Positions 11,444-22,868 of a DNA stretch of 64,000 nucleotides are shown here, piece by piece. Position 1 is the first letter of the stretch, and each line of letters begins with the position of its first letter. A program made the position numbers and the translations under genes. The notes below the pieces were generated by a model. That model ran no database searches. It was not told the origin of the DNA and saw only the letters and a program-made list of their open reading frames with translations. The DNA is from Ianthella basta (taxonomy: Eukaryota > Porifera > Demospongiae > Verongiida > Ianthellidae), in the NCBI GenBank assembly GCA_964019415.1, contig OZ025870.1:12880799-12944798 (forward strand), given 5' to 3'.

Positions 11444-12769
11444 TTTGATCCTCATCCGCCCCGCCCGGACACGCCCTCCTATGTTATAGCTAACTAGGCT
11501 CTATAGCTAGCTATAGTTGCATAGCTACTATAATTATAATTAGTTAACTAGCTATAGCTGTAATTCTAAAATTATAGCTATATAGCTAGCTAGCTGTAGA
11601 GAATTGAAGCAACCATATGCATGTAGAAGGCATGCAGCCTAATGCAAGGGAGGAGCAAGTTTGGTGTGCAAGATTTTAGCTAGCTACAAAGTGATTTGTG
11701 ATAATTCTGATTATTATACTGTAGCTGTACAAGGAGCTAAATTCCAGTCCACATCAGTGCATGTGTCACACTGCATCTTTACCCTATGTGTTGCAGTTGG
11801 ACTGGGGCATAGTAAATGCTATATACGTATAGCTATATGGTAACCGCTACACCATAAAGCTATTGCATTGCATGCACCCACTTCAAGTTTGTTCATATAT
11901 GCATGGTGTATATGCACTGAAGCTGTGGGAATTATTAGTAACAGTATTACGCATATATGTGTTATGGAGTTCAACATGACAACTTCAGTAGATGATTTGT
12001 GTCTATTTGGTAAAACAATCCATGACTGTGTGCTGAAGAGATCTAGTCTAAGATTGATTAAGCTTAGAAGCATAATTTTATGCATGCAATGTGTACAAAG
12101 GAGGATAGCTATGAACTGTGTACATGTACTACATATTGTCTACATATATTATCTGTCCACAATCATCTGGAGAGGTGTTGGTATATCAAAACCATCCGCT
12201 ATCGACCAAACCATATTGTGCAAGTTTATATACTTTAAGTTATATGAAATGGTATTAATCATTCAGACCTTCAGGGGTTAGGCATGGGCACACATGCATA
12301 TCTAGATGGTCGGCCTCAGCCCATTTCCTTGTGGTCATGCAGGATATATAACTCTAGATAGTCACTGGCTGGAGGTGTGACACAAGACCATGTTCATATA
12401 TTGATACATGGATGGGATCAAAGCCACGAAACACTGCCAAACATGCCAATTAAGATCATTGTAAATGGCACAGTGAGCACCATTGGGGGCTCCTGGCAAT
12501 ACAATGCGCCCTTAGCTATTATTTATGTATGCGCTTATTGCACAAAATTCTATACGGAACACTGGTAGCTATCTATTATGCAACTGCAGCAAAGTGGCCA
12601 TCTAAAATCAAATAATACTTACATTAATATACAAAACTACTCATAATAATAAGTCATAAACAGCTGCAGTATACATGCAGCCAAACAGCATAAATGTATG
12701 TATAATTATGTGGACTTGTGGAGGGGAGGGGCTATGTACAGGGCTTAGCCCCCAAATATTATTCTTGAT
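11444..12769. other. Intergenic stretch between B and C
   Basis: AT-rich, with 'tagctagcta' low-complexity around 11500-11600. No gene recognised. Confidence 0.5.
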
Positions 12770-13245
12770 CTAGGCCAAACTAGCTTTGCCATCAGCCCCC
12801 CTCCCCCACCCCCTCCCAAACTGTGTCATGTTCTGCTGCCACTGTTTGGAGTTGTCAGACTGAGGTTCAGTACATAACACCTTGTCATCACGTTAGTCAC
12901 CTCTGCAGTGGAGCTCCTGCCCCATCCCCTCACTTCCCCTTTTGGCCATCTTAAGGCACAACTGAGCAGTCAATCACAACTAATGACTGTAAATTTCAAC
13001 AGCATGCACAGGCACGTACACTTGGCATACTGAAAACAGTATTGTATGAAAACACAGCAGATCGAAATCAGAGGTGTATGTGCATGGCAATGATACAGCT
13101 CTTAGCTGTGTAATGGCAAGAATAAGTAACATTGTTCAATTTCTTACCCATGACCATAATAATAGATGTATACAATTCATTGTGACAAAAGCATCACGCA
13201 AAAATGCATGGTTAATTAAAGATGTTTATAATATGTGTGGTATAT
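12770..13245 (-). repeat. Duplicated 3' flank of array gene, copy 3
   Basis: Non-coding block downstream of C, similar to 4660-5060 and 8215-8640. Confidence 0.75.
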
Positions 13246-13281
13246 ATGTTGCTGTGCATATAGCTGCATTGGTGATGCAAC

Positions 13282-14832
13282 TCAGTGCCTGTGATTACGT
13301 TCAACATGAAAATGTTCGTGGAAATTTTCAGGCAGTGGAAAATGTGGAAAGTTTTCAGGCAGTGGAAGGGGGTGGCCATGGAGATGGGGAAGAGGAGAGA
13401 ATAGAATTCTTTTCAATTTGTCACGTTCCTCCTTCACCTCCTTGTGTTCTTCCACAAGCGACTTGTGCTCTTTCCGCAGAGACACCAAGGCAGCGTGTTC
13501 CTTCTCCAGTACTTTACATCTGCTCCTCAAGGCATCACACTCCTCTTTCACCTTCTTGTACAGCTCAAACACTGTCTCCAGATGGTTGTCCTTCGCATCC
13601 CTGAGATGGTCCTCCATCTCCTCCTCCTTCACTCTCACTCTGCAACCTGCGGCTACAAATTTACAGTCTGTGCGTGCCTCCGAACATCTCTTCATGTGGA
13701 TGGCTATATCGCACCTCAGTAACGTGAGATAAGGATCACATGCATCTGGGCATCGTGTGGGCCACATGGGACACTCGAGGTAGTGTTTGGTGATGATGTC
13801 ACTGTAGCGCAAGGGGAGAGGGTTGAGCAGCCCTGGCCGAGTGTTGAGCTCACAGCTGGGGCAGGCCACATTTCTCTTCTGACATAGTTGCGTCTGGTGC
13901 AGCTCTAGGAGACGCCTGGGTACCTTTTTCTTGCAATTCACATCTCCACACTTCACCATTTCAAATGGACACTCACTCTTAGCGTGCTGATCCAGTCGCC
14001 CGAAATTCCCAACCCAGTCGCACCCGAAGGTGTACATCGGACAGTAAACGGTTGTTCCGGTTAGTTTGCGCATGGTGCGAGGGTCCTTGATCACTTCAAA
14101 AGGTTTCTCTCTGCATTGCGGGCAGGAATCGTTCGTCTTCTTCCACTTGTCGGCGCATCCCGAGCAAAGGGTCTTTCCACAGCAAGCGCTTTGGCGCAAT
14201 TCGTACGCTAGATCGTCGCATATCACGCACTCAGCGTCATCTACCTTCTCCGACAGTACGAGGTCCTTCCCTCGGTAGGTTACTTCGTACCCCTCCGGCT
14301 TACCGCGAACTTCTTTCGAATCAAAGTCTTCGGCAGAGGGCACGAGTGAGGATGGTTTGGTGAACGCTTTGTAGAACACTCCTGTCTTGCCATTCAGTGT
14401 TCCTCTTGCCCAATCATCGCTGACGTCCCAGTCGTCCACAGTGATGACATCACCTGGCTTCATAGCAAGCTCATCGTCCAACTTCCCATCGTACGGGTAG
14501 ATGACGGTGACCGTCTTCCCTGCAAATGAAAATGCAAAAGTGGGTCAGATATCCACTACACGTAGAGCTATAGCTACGCATATACGGATGACGCTTGGTA
14601 GCTACTGGTGGAGGGTGCATGAAGTGATGGCTGTCTCCTGTTAGCTAGGTAGCTAGCTATGTATAGCTTGCCAGCTGCAGGTATAGCTATATAACTGGCC
14701 AAGGAGAGCACGTTATCTAGCTAGACCCCAGGATATATGCGGCTGAACTGGAAACTCGCTAGCTGATCTTGACAATTACTACTAACACCAACCTTGGAGA
14801 TCCGCTCCATCTTCACATTTGCTCGCTGCCAT
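13282..14832 (-). CDS. Array member C: SH3-RING-TRAF-type zinc finger protein with long coiled coil
   Basis: Exon 2 (13282-14519) is clear. Exon 1 is proposed at 14793-14832 (MAASKCEDGADLQ, donor AAG|GTTGGT), which joins in phase 1 and gives about 425 aa. The SH3-like domain is at about 15-70, the RING at about 111-149 (CVICDDL, ACCGKTLC, CPQC; Lys at the His position) and the TRAF-type fingers at about 165-320. The C-terminal coiled coil of about 70 residues is the longest in the array (repeated HAALVSL, HKSLVEEHKEVKEE) and is followed by a Pro/His-rich tail. Coiled coils of this kind usually mediate self-association in TRAF-like proteins. Its 3' half and flank are duplicated at 8.2-9.3 kb. 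Probable RING E3 ligase. Confidence 0.85.
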
Positions 14833-16669
14833 ATCGCTCGACTCCACAGCTACGTAGCTACAGCTATAGCTAGCTATACTACCGACATGCAGTTAGGTAT
14901 AGTTAACTATAGTAGCTACACAGGAGTAGCTACAGAGGAGAGTGACGTGGCAGTTGAGGTAAACAGAACTACATAAACAATCTACAATTGGACTGCGTGG
15001 GAAGAGAGTAGGAATTTGATTGGTCACGCTATCCAGTTGCTGACATTGCAAGAGGAGCTAATGAATTGTTCTAGGAATTATACTAGGGAATTCCCCTCCT
15101 CCAGTCCCTAACTGCCCATAAAGGCATAATGGTGTATTACGTAGTAGTTGCATCATCCTATAATTAAAATATTAATGTTCGTGTTGTGTCTATGTACAGC
15201 CGATTTCAGAATGATTGTCCAATAATAGCAAATGGTGTGACAAGTAGTTATAGCAATAGTTCACAGTAGCTGTGACATAAAGGCTTGCAAGCAGTGTAAA
15301 ATTAATATAGTATTTGCCCATTCTGCCCCATTTGCCAATTTAGCCATTCTTAAATTGACTGTATGCATAGACGTCACCCCTACTCCTGCCTTGCATTCTT
15401 GTGGTGACAAGCATACCATAATAGCTGATAACTATATATAACTATGGCATGCATGCATGGCCACGCCTGGATATATAGCTAATGTGTTTGTGCTTGCATG
15501 TGCGTGCAGGTGCGTGTCTATCATTAAGCAATACTTCGGCATTTCATATACAGCTTCTTCTTCTTTACAACTAATACTGCCACATTCCATATCCCGATGA
15601 TAATCTTAAGATACTTACTCTTTGCCCCGTCCTGCTTTACTGTTGCCACCACAATCATGCAATAAGTCAGGTAGTATACGTACATGTACATGTGCTTTAT
15701 ATGCATTCGCCATACAGCTATCTATACGTACGCATAGCTATAATATGATCATGGTGATTGCATGTAAATACGTACAGCATTGTGCTTGCTAATACAGTGA
15801 AACCTGTCTAAGACAGCCATGTGGGCCAGCTCTAACTGACTAATATAGAGGTGGCTGCTCTATATACAGAGGTAGCTACATTAAAATATTGCAGTGCTTT
15901 ATCGCTATTTGAAGTCAGCTGCAGGGAGGCTGATGCGCATGCTTTATAGATCAATAGGTGGCTGCCTATATAACTCAATGACCGCTTTAGACAGGTTCCA
16001 CTGTATCTGTGGACATGCATGCAAGTGAAACAGCTAGGCTATAGGAGTCTGAAAACTTGAAAATGCATAATTTTATAGGTAAATATAATATGAACCTCAC
16101 CTTACATAATATTCTGAATCTAGCTGTTTAAATTGCATTAAATTTTATAATTGTGTAGTAGCTATATAACATAATATATATAATAATTATGCTCCCATAC
16201 ATTTATCCCCTGACCTGGGCCATATTATAACTATGCACCTTCTGGACAAGAGGTGTTATGCACCGTTAGCACAAATTTCCACTACATGCATGCATTCAGC
16301 TAGCTGGGTATATGTATAAGACTCACACAACATTAGTATTATAATTGTATGCAACATTAATTAATGAATAATTATAAGACAGACAATTTAATATCAAAGT
16401 ATATTATCACAAAACTATAAAATTTAGACCTTTGAAAAAGCAGGAGTATATAATCGCTTAAACAAAAATATAACAATGACAGACAGTATACAAATGGCTG
16501 AAAGAGTATAGCAAAAAGATAATGTTATGGGACCAAATTTAATAGAAGAGCCTGAAAGAAATGTGCTTACATATGACTTGGATGCATGCTCTACACTATA
16601 AAATAAGTACTAAACACACAGCACTAGTTTCTGTTTGTTTAGCTACACATGTACAATGCAGATGTTACT
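14833..16669. other. Intergenic stretch between C and D
   Basis: AT-rich sequence with one MITE (15795-16003, listed separately). No gene recognised. Confidence 0.5.
15795..16003. mobile_element. MITE of the Tc1/mariner (pogo-like) type with TA target duplication
   Basis: The left end CAGTGAAACCTGTCTAA is matched by the right end TTAGACAGGTTCCACTG in inverted orientation, each flanked by TA. Total 209 bp. Truncated relatives begin at about 38886 and 41372. Confidence 0.8.
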
Positions 16670-18182
16670 TCATTTGTGACTTCTCTGTCTAAGCATTTCC
16701 TTCAGCTGAGCATTTTCATGCTTCACTTTCGCTAAATTGCTCTTCAGCTCCATGTAGTCTGTGAACAAGGCTGTTACATGGTCTGATAGTGCTTCCTGCA
16801 TGTGTTGTGCCATATCCTTTCTCTTCACCTTCACCTTGCACCCCACCTCAGCAAACTTACAGTCAATGACTGATTCAGGGCATGTATCCTTCATATGGCG
16901 ACTAACACTAGATCGTGTCAGAGTGAGGTAGGGTTTGCAGGAGTTGGGACATCGAATGGGCCACTCAGAACATCCATGGCAATGGGCAGTGATAATATCG
17001 TGGTAGGTTAGTGATGGGGCAAACACCTTTCTTAAAATCGAAAAAAAGTTCGGTAAAGGTTCGTCAGCTGTATTGGAAGCATGTTTCTTAATAATTCTAC
17101 AACAAGGACACGCCTCACCTCTCCACAAGCACAGATTAGATTTATGTATTTTGAGAAACTTCCTAGGAAGTACTTCTTTACATTCTGAATTTTGGCATTT
17201 CTCCCCCTCACATTCACAATCAGTCTTAAGGTGCTCTGCCACACGACCGAAGCTGTCAACCCAGTCACACCCAAACTGGTAGTTAGGGCAGTACACTGCA
17301 GCCCCTGTGATTCGGCGTTGGGTTTTAGGATCAACAACAATCTCAAGTGGTGCCTTCCTACACTGGGGGCAGGAATCATTTCGCTTCTTCCACCTTCCGG
17401 CACACCTTAGGCAAACAGTGTTTCCACAACACGAGGTTTGGTGGACGTTGTCAGCCAGTTCATGACAAATGATGCACTCCACTTCATCCAGCTTCTCCTT
17501 CAAGATGTACTCTCTCCCCTGATAGGTTGCTTCATATCCCTTTGGCTTACCACGCACTTCTTTCAATTTAAAGTCAGCAGGAGAGGGCACTTCTGAGGAT
17601 GGCTTTGTAAAAGCCTTGTAGAACAGTCCTGTCTTGCCATTCAGTGTTCCCCTTGCCCAATCATCGCTGACGTTCCAGTCATCTACAGTGATGACATCAC
17701 CTGGCTTCATAGCAAGCTCATCACGTAATTTCCCATCATAGGGGTAGACGACGGTGACTGGCTTTCCTGCAATTGAAAACACAAGATTGGGTCAGATACA
17801 CGTATATATACGCATATGGATGACGCATGGTAGCTACTGCATGGTGGAGGGTGCATGAAGTGATGGCTGTCTCCTCAAGACATACAAGGTATTGTACCAC
17901 AATGTCACTACATGACAGCTCACTCTAATGGACAAACACATACATTATTGCCCATGATAAGCCCAAAGCTGCATGACAGCAAATCTAGTGTACATGGCAT
18001 CTTCCCATGCACATTCCAGCATTACTGTCTACTCTTTTATTTAATATCTACCTGTAGCTAACGAATAGCTAACACAGTCCATGTACATAGCTGAAGGGGT
18101 AGTGCATGCATGGGGTTATTCGGTTAAGGTCCGGTAGCTAGCGATGGCAGGGACAAAGCTCACTTTTGACATGCTGAGCCAT
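16670..18182 (-). CDS. Array member D: SH3-RING-TRAF-type zinc finger protein
   Basis: Exon 2 (16670-17766, acceptor TTGCAG) is clear and encodes an SH3-like domain (VVYPYDGKLRDEL, GLFYK), a RING (CIICHEL, SCCGNTVC, CPQC; Asn at the His position), TRAF-type fingers (CDWVDSFG, CSEWPIRCPN, GCKVKVKRKDM) and a C-terminal coil (LKSNLAKVKHENAQLKEML). Exon 1 is uncertain. A six-codon candidate at 18164-18182 (MAQHVK, donor GTGAGC) fits phase 1 and gives about 371 aa, but a longer or different leader is possible because this member shares less upstream sequence with A-C. Compared with B, this copy keeps the intact coil frame. Probable RING E3 ligase by domain. Confidence 0.82.
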
Positions 18183-19080
18183 CACAGGAACGATTCTCGT
18201 TAAAGACTGTCCAAAGTCTTTCCTATCCAACTCTCAGGGTAACGCCTTAGACGAGGATGCTTTGGTCCCTTGTAATTGGTTAATTCGCTATCTGACTTCA
18301 GACTTCACGAGGAATACCCGGAAGCCAGGTTATGGGACGTACGAACCACGCCCAGTCCCATGCGCCTGGTGGGCGTGTAGGTTATCTAGAGCTGACCATG
18401 GATATTGATCTGGCACGTTTTCTTTTACACAGTTGTTCATTCTCGTAAAAGACTGGGCCATTCGGATTCCCCCTCCTTACAAGCACCTATACGTCGATGT
18501 ACGCCGAAAGAGCACACCATCGATCATGCTACTAGCTATTGTATAGCGAACTGACTAGAAACAGAAGGAATCTCCATAAAGTAACTAGCTAGCACAATCA
18601 GCAAGTAGCTATGCTAGACATGCTAGCCATAGCTAGCTTAGCTACCACGCTAACATATTGGACAACGTCTCCTTTCTAGCTCTTGTACCTCCGGGTCCAT
18701 CCCTCCAATATTGTTGACTGGCAATCTTTAGTCAACCATTCTCTCACTCTTTCTCATTAAACTAGATAGCCATACACAAGAGAGGGTTAACCCTAACCCT
18801 AAGCTAGGGCTATAGACACACATGGTAAGTACAAAAATAAATTGACAGCAAATTTATAGCAAAATAATGTTCAACATCACTTGAGGAGAGTGACATAGCT
18901 GATAATAAGGAAGGAATAGGCCTAGGATTCACTTTAATTATGCATAAAAGAAACAATGAAGAATGCCCGATCCAGCAATACACTTTGTGCACAGAAGTAA
19001 TGAAACCATGTGTAATGACTAGTATAATACAAAAATAAAAATATGACATGAATGATACACACACACACGAACACACATAG

Positions 19081-19165
<85 letters not shown>

Positions 19166-19194
19166 ACACGGACACACACACACACACACACTGC
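18183..19194. other. Upstream region of D, no second gene seen
   Basis: It includes a short telomere-like tract (gttaaccctaaccctaa) at about 18786 and the CA microsatellite listed next. Confidence 0.45.
19083..19191. repeat. CA microsatellite of about 100 bp
   Basis: An almost uninterrupted (CA)n tract directly abuts the 3' fragment of an array gene. Confidence 0.95.
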
Positions 19195-19400
19195 CATGCT
19201 GATGTTCGTTTAGCACACTCCTGCACTGCGTGGGTGCCCAGCTCATGCCGTGGCAGCCATTTTCCACACTGATGAGGGCACTTAACGGTCTCATAAGGAC
19301 ACCTATCAGCCGCATGATCCTGCATAGAAGAAATGCCTCCTTTCCACGGGCAGCCGTAGGTCCAGTTGGGGCAGTACGCTATCAGGTGCTGGAGGGTCAT
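19195..19400 (-). pseudogene. Internal-deletion fragment of member E
   Basis: About 200 bp near-identical to the first TRAF-type finger of E (YCPNWTYGCPWKGGISS, CPHQCGKWLPRHELGTHAVQECAKR). It is followed immediately by the last few codons of E (TSAW) and then the CA repeat. Relative to E, roughly 20052-20540 is missing, fusing the finger to the extreme 3' end. No SH3 or RING is left. 19400-20029 shows nothing further I can identify. Confidence 0.8.
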
Positions 19401-20029
19401 CTGCGTACACATGTGTACACACAAATGTAAATGATCTAAATCTTTTGTGGGTTGCCACTTTAGCAGAACCAGAACATACAACAATTAATATTACAAAATC
19501 ACTCTACACTTCATCAATAATGTATGTGACATTATGCACACAAGGTCAGAAAGGGTGCATGCAACAAACTGTATTTCAGCCCTTTAGAATGCCATGAGTC
19601 CAAAATACATAGAATTTTCAGGCACTGGCAACTACATAAAAACTGTAGAGGTGTCATGTGTGTCTGTATCACAAGGCTACAAAATGACTCAAATAAACTA
19701 ACTATACACTGCCGTTACTTCTTTTTTGCATGATAACTGTCACTTCCCTCGAGTTTGTACCGAAGGAACCTTGTACACGTGCGCCACGCCGTATAAGACC
19801 CATTCTACGTATTGGGGTCGCGAGACTCCGCCCGCCCAGATATCTGGGCGAGCACCGGTGGTTAAGTTACAGGACTGACGGGTGTCAAAATGGACAAAAT
19901 TCCTGAGTTCACTTTCAACACCAGTATTTGTACAAAAAGTGATGATAATTATGCATTTGACAAGTATATATAATTCTGAATGATTGTAAAAGCTGTATAC
20001 AGGAAACAGATATGAATGACACACGCACA

Positions 20030-22535
20030 CTACCATGCTGATGTTGGCTTGCGTCCCTTTCCCTTCTGTACCTCTCCTTCCAGTGCAGCCACTCGAGACC
20101 GCAGACGACCATTCTCCTCTCTCAGCTCTTTCACACTCTCCTTCAGTGCTAGGTGTTCCTTCATCATCAGAGCAAGATGGTCAGCTGAGGAGTCACGCTC
20201 ATGAGGGGCCAAATTCTTGCGTTTCACTCTCACAATACATCCCATGGGTGCAAACCTGCAGGAGACAAAGGTCTCTGGACACACCTTACTGCAGTGGTTC
20301 TCGACAGTGGAGCGTGTTAAGGTTAGATCTTTACTGCAGCCATTGGGGCACCGTGCCAGCCAGTCTGGGCACTCCTTGTAATGTTGAGTGGTGAGGAGCT
20401 CGAAGGTGAGTGGAGAAGAAAAGGCCCAGTTGATGGCAGATCTCATCATGTTCAAGATGCCATCTTGGATTGACTTGACGGTTGAGACGAGTCTATTACT
20501 GATTTCTGGTTCTTGAGGCAGCAAGGACACACGACCTCTCGCTTAGCACACTCCTGCACTGCGTGGGTGCCCAGCTCACGCCGTGGCAGCCATTTTCCAC
20601 ACTGATGAGGGCACTTAACGGTCTCATAAGGACACCTATCCACCGCATGATCCTGCGTAGAAGAAATGCCTCCTTTCCACGGGCAGCCGTAGGTCCAGTT
20701 GGGGCAGTATGCTACCAGGCGCTGGAGGGTCATCTGCGTACGAGTGTTCCGCTCTATCCCAAATGGCCGCCTCCTGCAGTTTGGACAGGTATTGCCTCTA
20801 GCCGCCCACTCCTTGTGGCAGGTAACACAGAGGGTGTGTCTGCAGCAAGGTGTCTGCATCGTCGTCACCTGTTCACACACCATGCATACTAAGCTGTCAT
20901 CCGGTGGACTTGTGAGGATGTGTTCGCGACCGCCGAATGAGATGGTGGTTGAGCCTGGAGGGAGACTGCGAACGGCCCTGAGTGGCTCCGGCTGCCAAAT
21001 GTCTGACTCTTTCTTGGTGAAGGCTTTGTAGAAGTAGCCACTTTGATAAGGAGCAGACTGTTTTCTTCCCATGGCCCACTTAGCTGTGGCGTTCCAGTCA
21101 TCCACAATCAGTTTGTCTCCCGGCAACAGGTTGAGCTCATCGGGTAGGCGGGCATCAAATGGATAAACTGCTACCATGACAACAGGGTTAGTACTACTGG
21201 ACATCGAGCCCTGACTTGCTGCAGAAGACAAAAGAGAGAGAAACAAATAACAACATGTTTACACACAGTCAGTTCAGCTACACTGAGAAGTGTAGCTCTC
21301 TAAATTAACACTAGCTTCAAAACAGATTTGTAGTTTTGACGTTTGAGCACTAAACCAGATGTTGTCAAAGCTAGAGACCTGTTTTGAAGCTGTCTGGTTC
21401 TCTTTAGGGCAAAAGCCACAGTATAAATTGCCTTGCGTTACATTCTGACGTAGGCAGGATTCAGGCATTCAATAAAGACATGAATAAAAGACTACTGTTG
21501 CTATCATTGTGGCACCGCTCATCTTGACGATGCACTGACATTGAATTTCCAATCGGTGTACTGTAAGCACTTTGACTTTCACGGGGTTAAGCTTCTGTGT
21601 CTTTTGTGGATCAGCAACCATTGTCCAGGAAAGTTTCATCCCGCAAAAACTTACACAAAGTTTTAGCTATCCTGCCTAAGACTCTGCAACTGTGAAAGTA
21701 AAAGTGCAAAATTGACAAAAACCTGTGAACCACGATAGTTAAACCCCGCAAAAGTTAGTGCATACAGTATCTTATGATAGGCAACTTGTAAGTAGTGATA
21801 CACACACACGCACAGAGGCCGAAACAAGGTTACATGGTTGTGCATCAAATGCTGTAATACTGTTAATCTTGACTGGTACATTGTACAAGCTCAATATCCA
21901 CATGGAAGTTAGCATGGGCACTGAAAATTCATAGAAACAGACCAATGACTAATCACTATTCTGAGTACTGTATATATAGAGATGGCATTGTGCCTCCAGA
22001 AGCAAAATACGGCAAACTCCAGTATAAACACACTCAAATGCAAGTCCCGATAGTGTACACTCTACACACATGTACCTTGCCTCATTGGCATGGTGTGTCT
22101 CGCTGTCGCTGGTAGTGACACACTGTACGTCCCACTTTTGTCTACTTCGTCGTCACTCCCGTGCCAAGGATGTAAACCTGTCAGACTCGACTCCTCCTTC
22201 ACAGTGTCACTAGATTCAGAACAAGACGTATGTTGGCGGGCAGGCCTTTCATGCCGTGAATTCCAAGGCGATGAATTAGAGGATGAACTCGGGGATGCGC
22301 CCGCGTGCTTCACTCTTCTGTCTACACTGTCACGGACAATGACAGTCAACTCGTGTTTATTCCCCGTCAGTGGTAGAGGGTCATTCTCTAGTGTCCTGTG
22401 ATTCCGAATCCATTCCTTGAGCTCCTTCATCGAACAGTTGTGGATGGCCTTCGCGCGCCCAAAGATAAACACGAAGCCTGGCTTACAGGGAGGGCAGCCC
22501 GGGCAGTACCGAACTTCAGGCATCATTTCCGCCAT
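20030..22535 (-). CDS. Array member E: SAP-like/Cys-rich leader, SH3-RING-TRAF-type fingers, apparent frameshift
   Basis: Exon 1 is 22076-22535 (153 codons, donor CAAG|GTACATG) and exon 2 starts at 21218 (acceptor TTCTGCAG), joined in phase 1. Exon 1 encodes a Cys cluster (CPGCPPC) and a SAP-like segment (MKELKEWIRNHRT, LTGNKHEL), then a Ser-rich stretch. Exon 2 has an SH3-like domain (VAVYPFDARLPDEL), a RING with the canonical His (CMVC, PCCRHTLC, CPNC) and TRAF-type fingers. As read, the frame stops at 20452 (408 aa). A shift of one base near 20515, in an AAA run, would continue into the last finger (CPDWLARCPNGC) and a coiled coil ending at 20030. A missing base or a real truncation are both possible. 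It is the most divergent array member. Confidence 0.75.
21219..22075 (-). other. Intron of member E
   Basis: The GTACATG donor at the 22075 end and polypyrimidine-TTCTGCAG acceptor at the 21219 end delimit this non-coding stretch. No insert recognised. Confidence 0.6.
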
Positions 22536-22868
22536 CTTGTCGAAAATGTCATGTGACCCAGATTACGCAATATAACAATGCATCGTCATGATGCAGGTAC
22601 CTTCGATCAGCTGACCTCTTATTTATAGCGAAAATGCGCAGCGAATTGATATAAAAGTATAGCATATATATATACAGGCATACATTAAAAGGTGAAGCTC
22701 CATGATAACCATGGTACAGTATTAGCTATAGCTAATAGAAATGAAATTAGCTATATAGCTAGCTAGCTAGCAACGAACAAAACCTAAGTTCTGACCAAAA
22801 GAGTAACAAAATGCACCAAAGCAAGTTACCAGCGACACACACTGTCAATGTGACATAAACTCCATGTG

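Noticed and set aside
19019..19315. Poly-(Cys-Val) and Thr-His peptides over CA/TG tracts, also at 7138-7404 and 62678-63085
   Set aside because: They are products of dinucleotide repeats in all frames, not genes.
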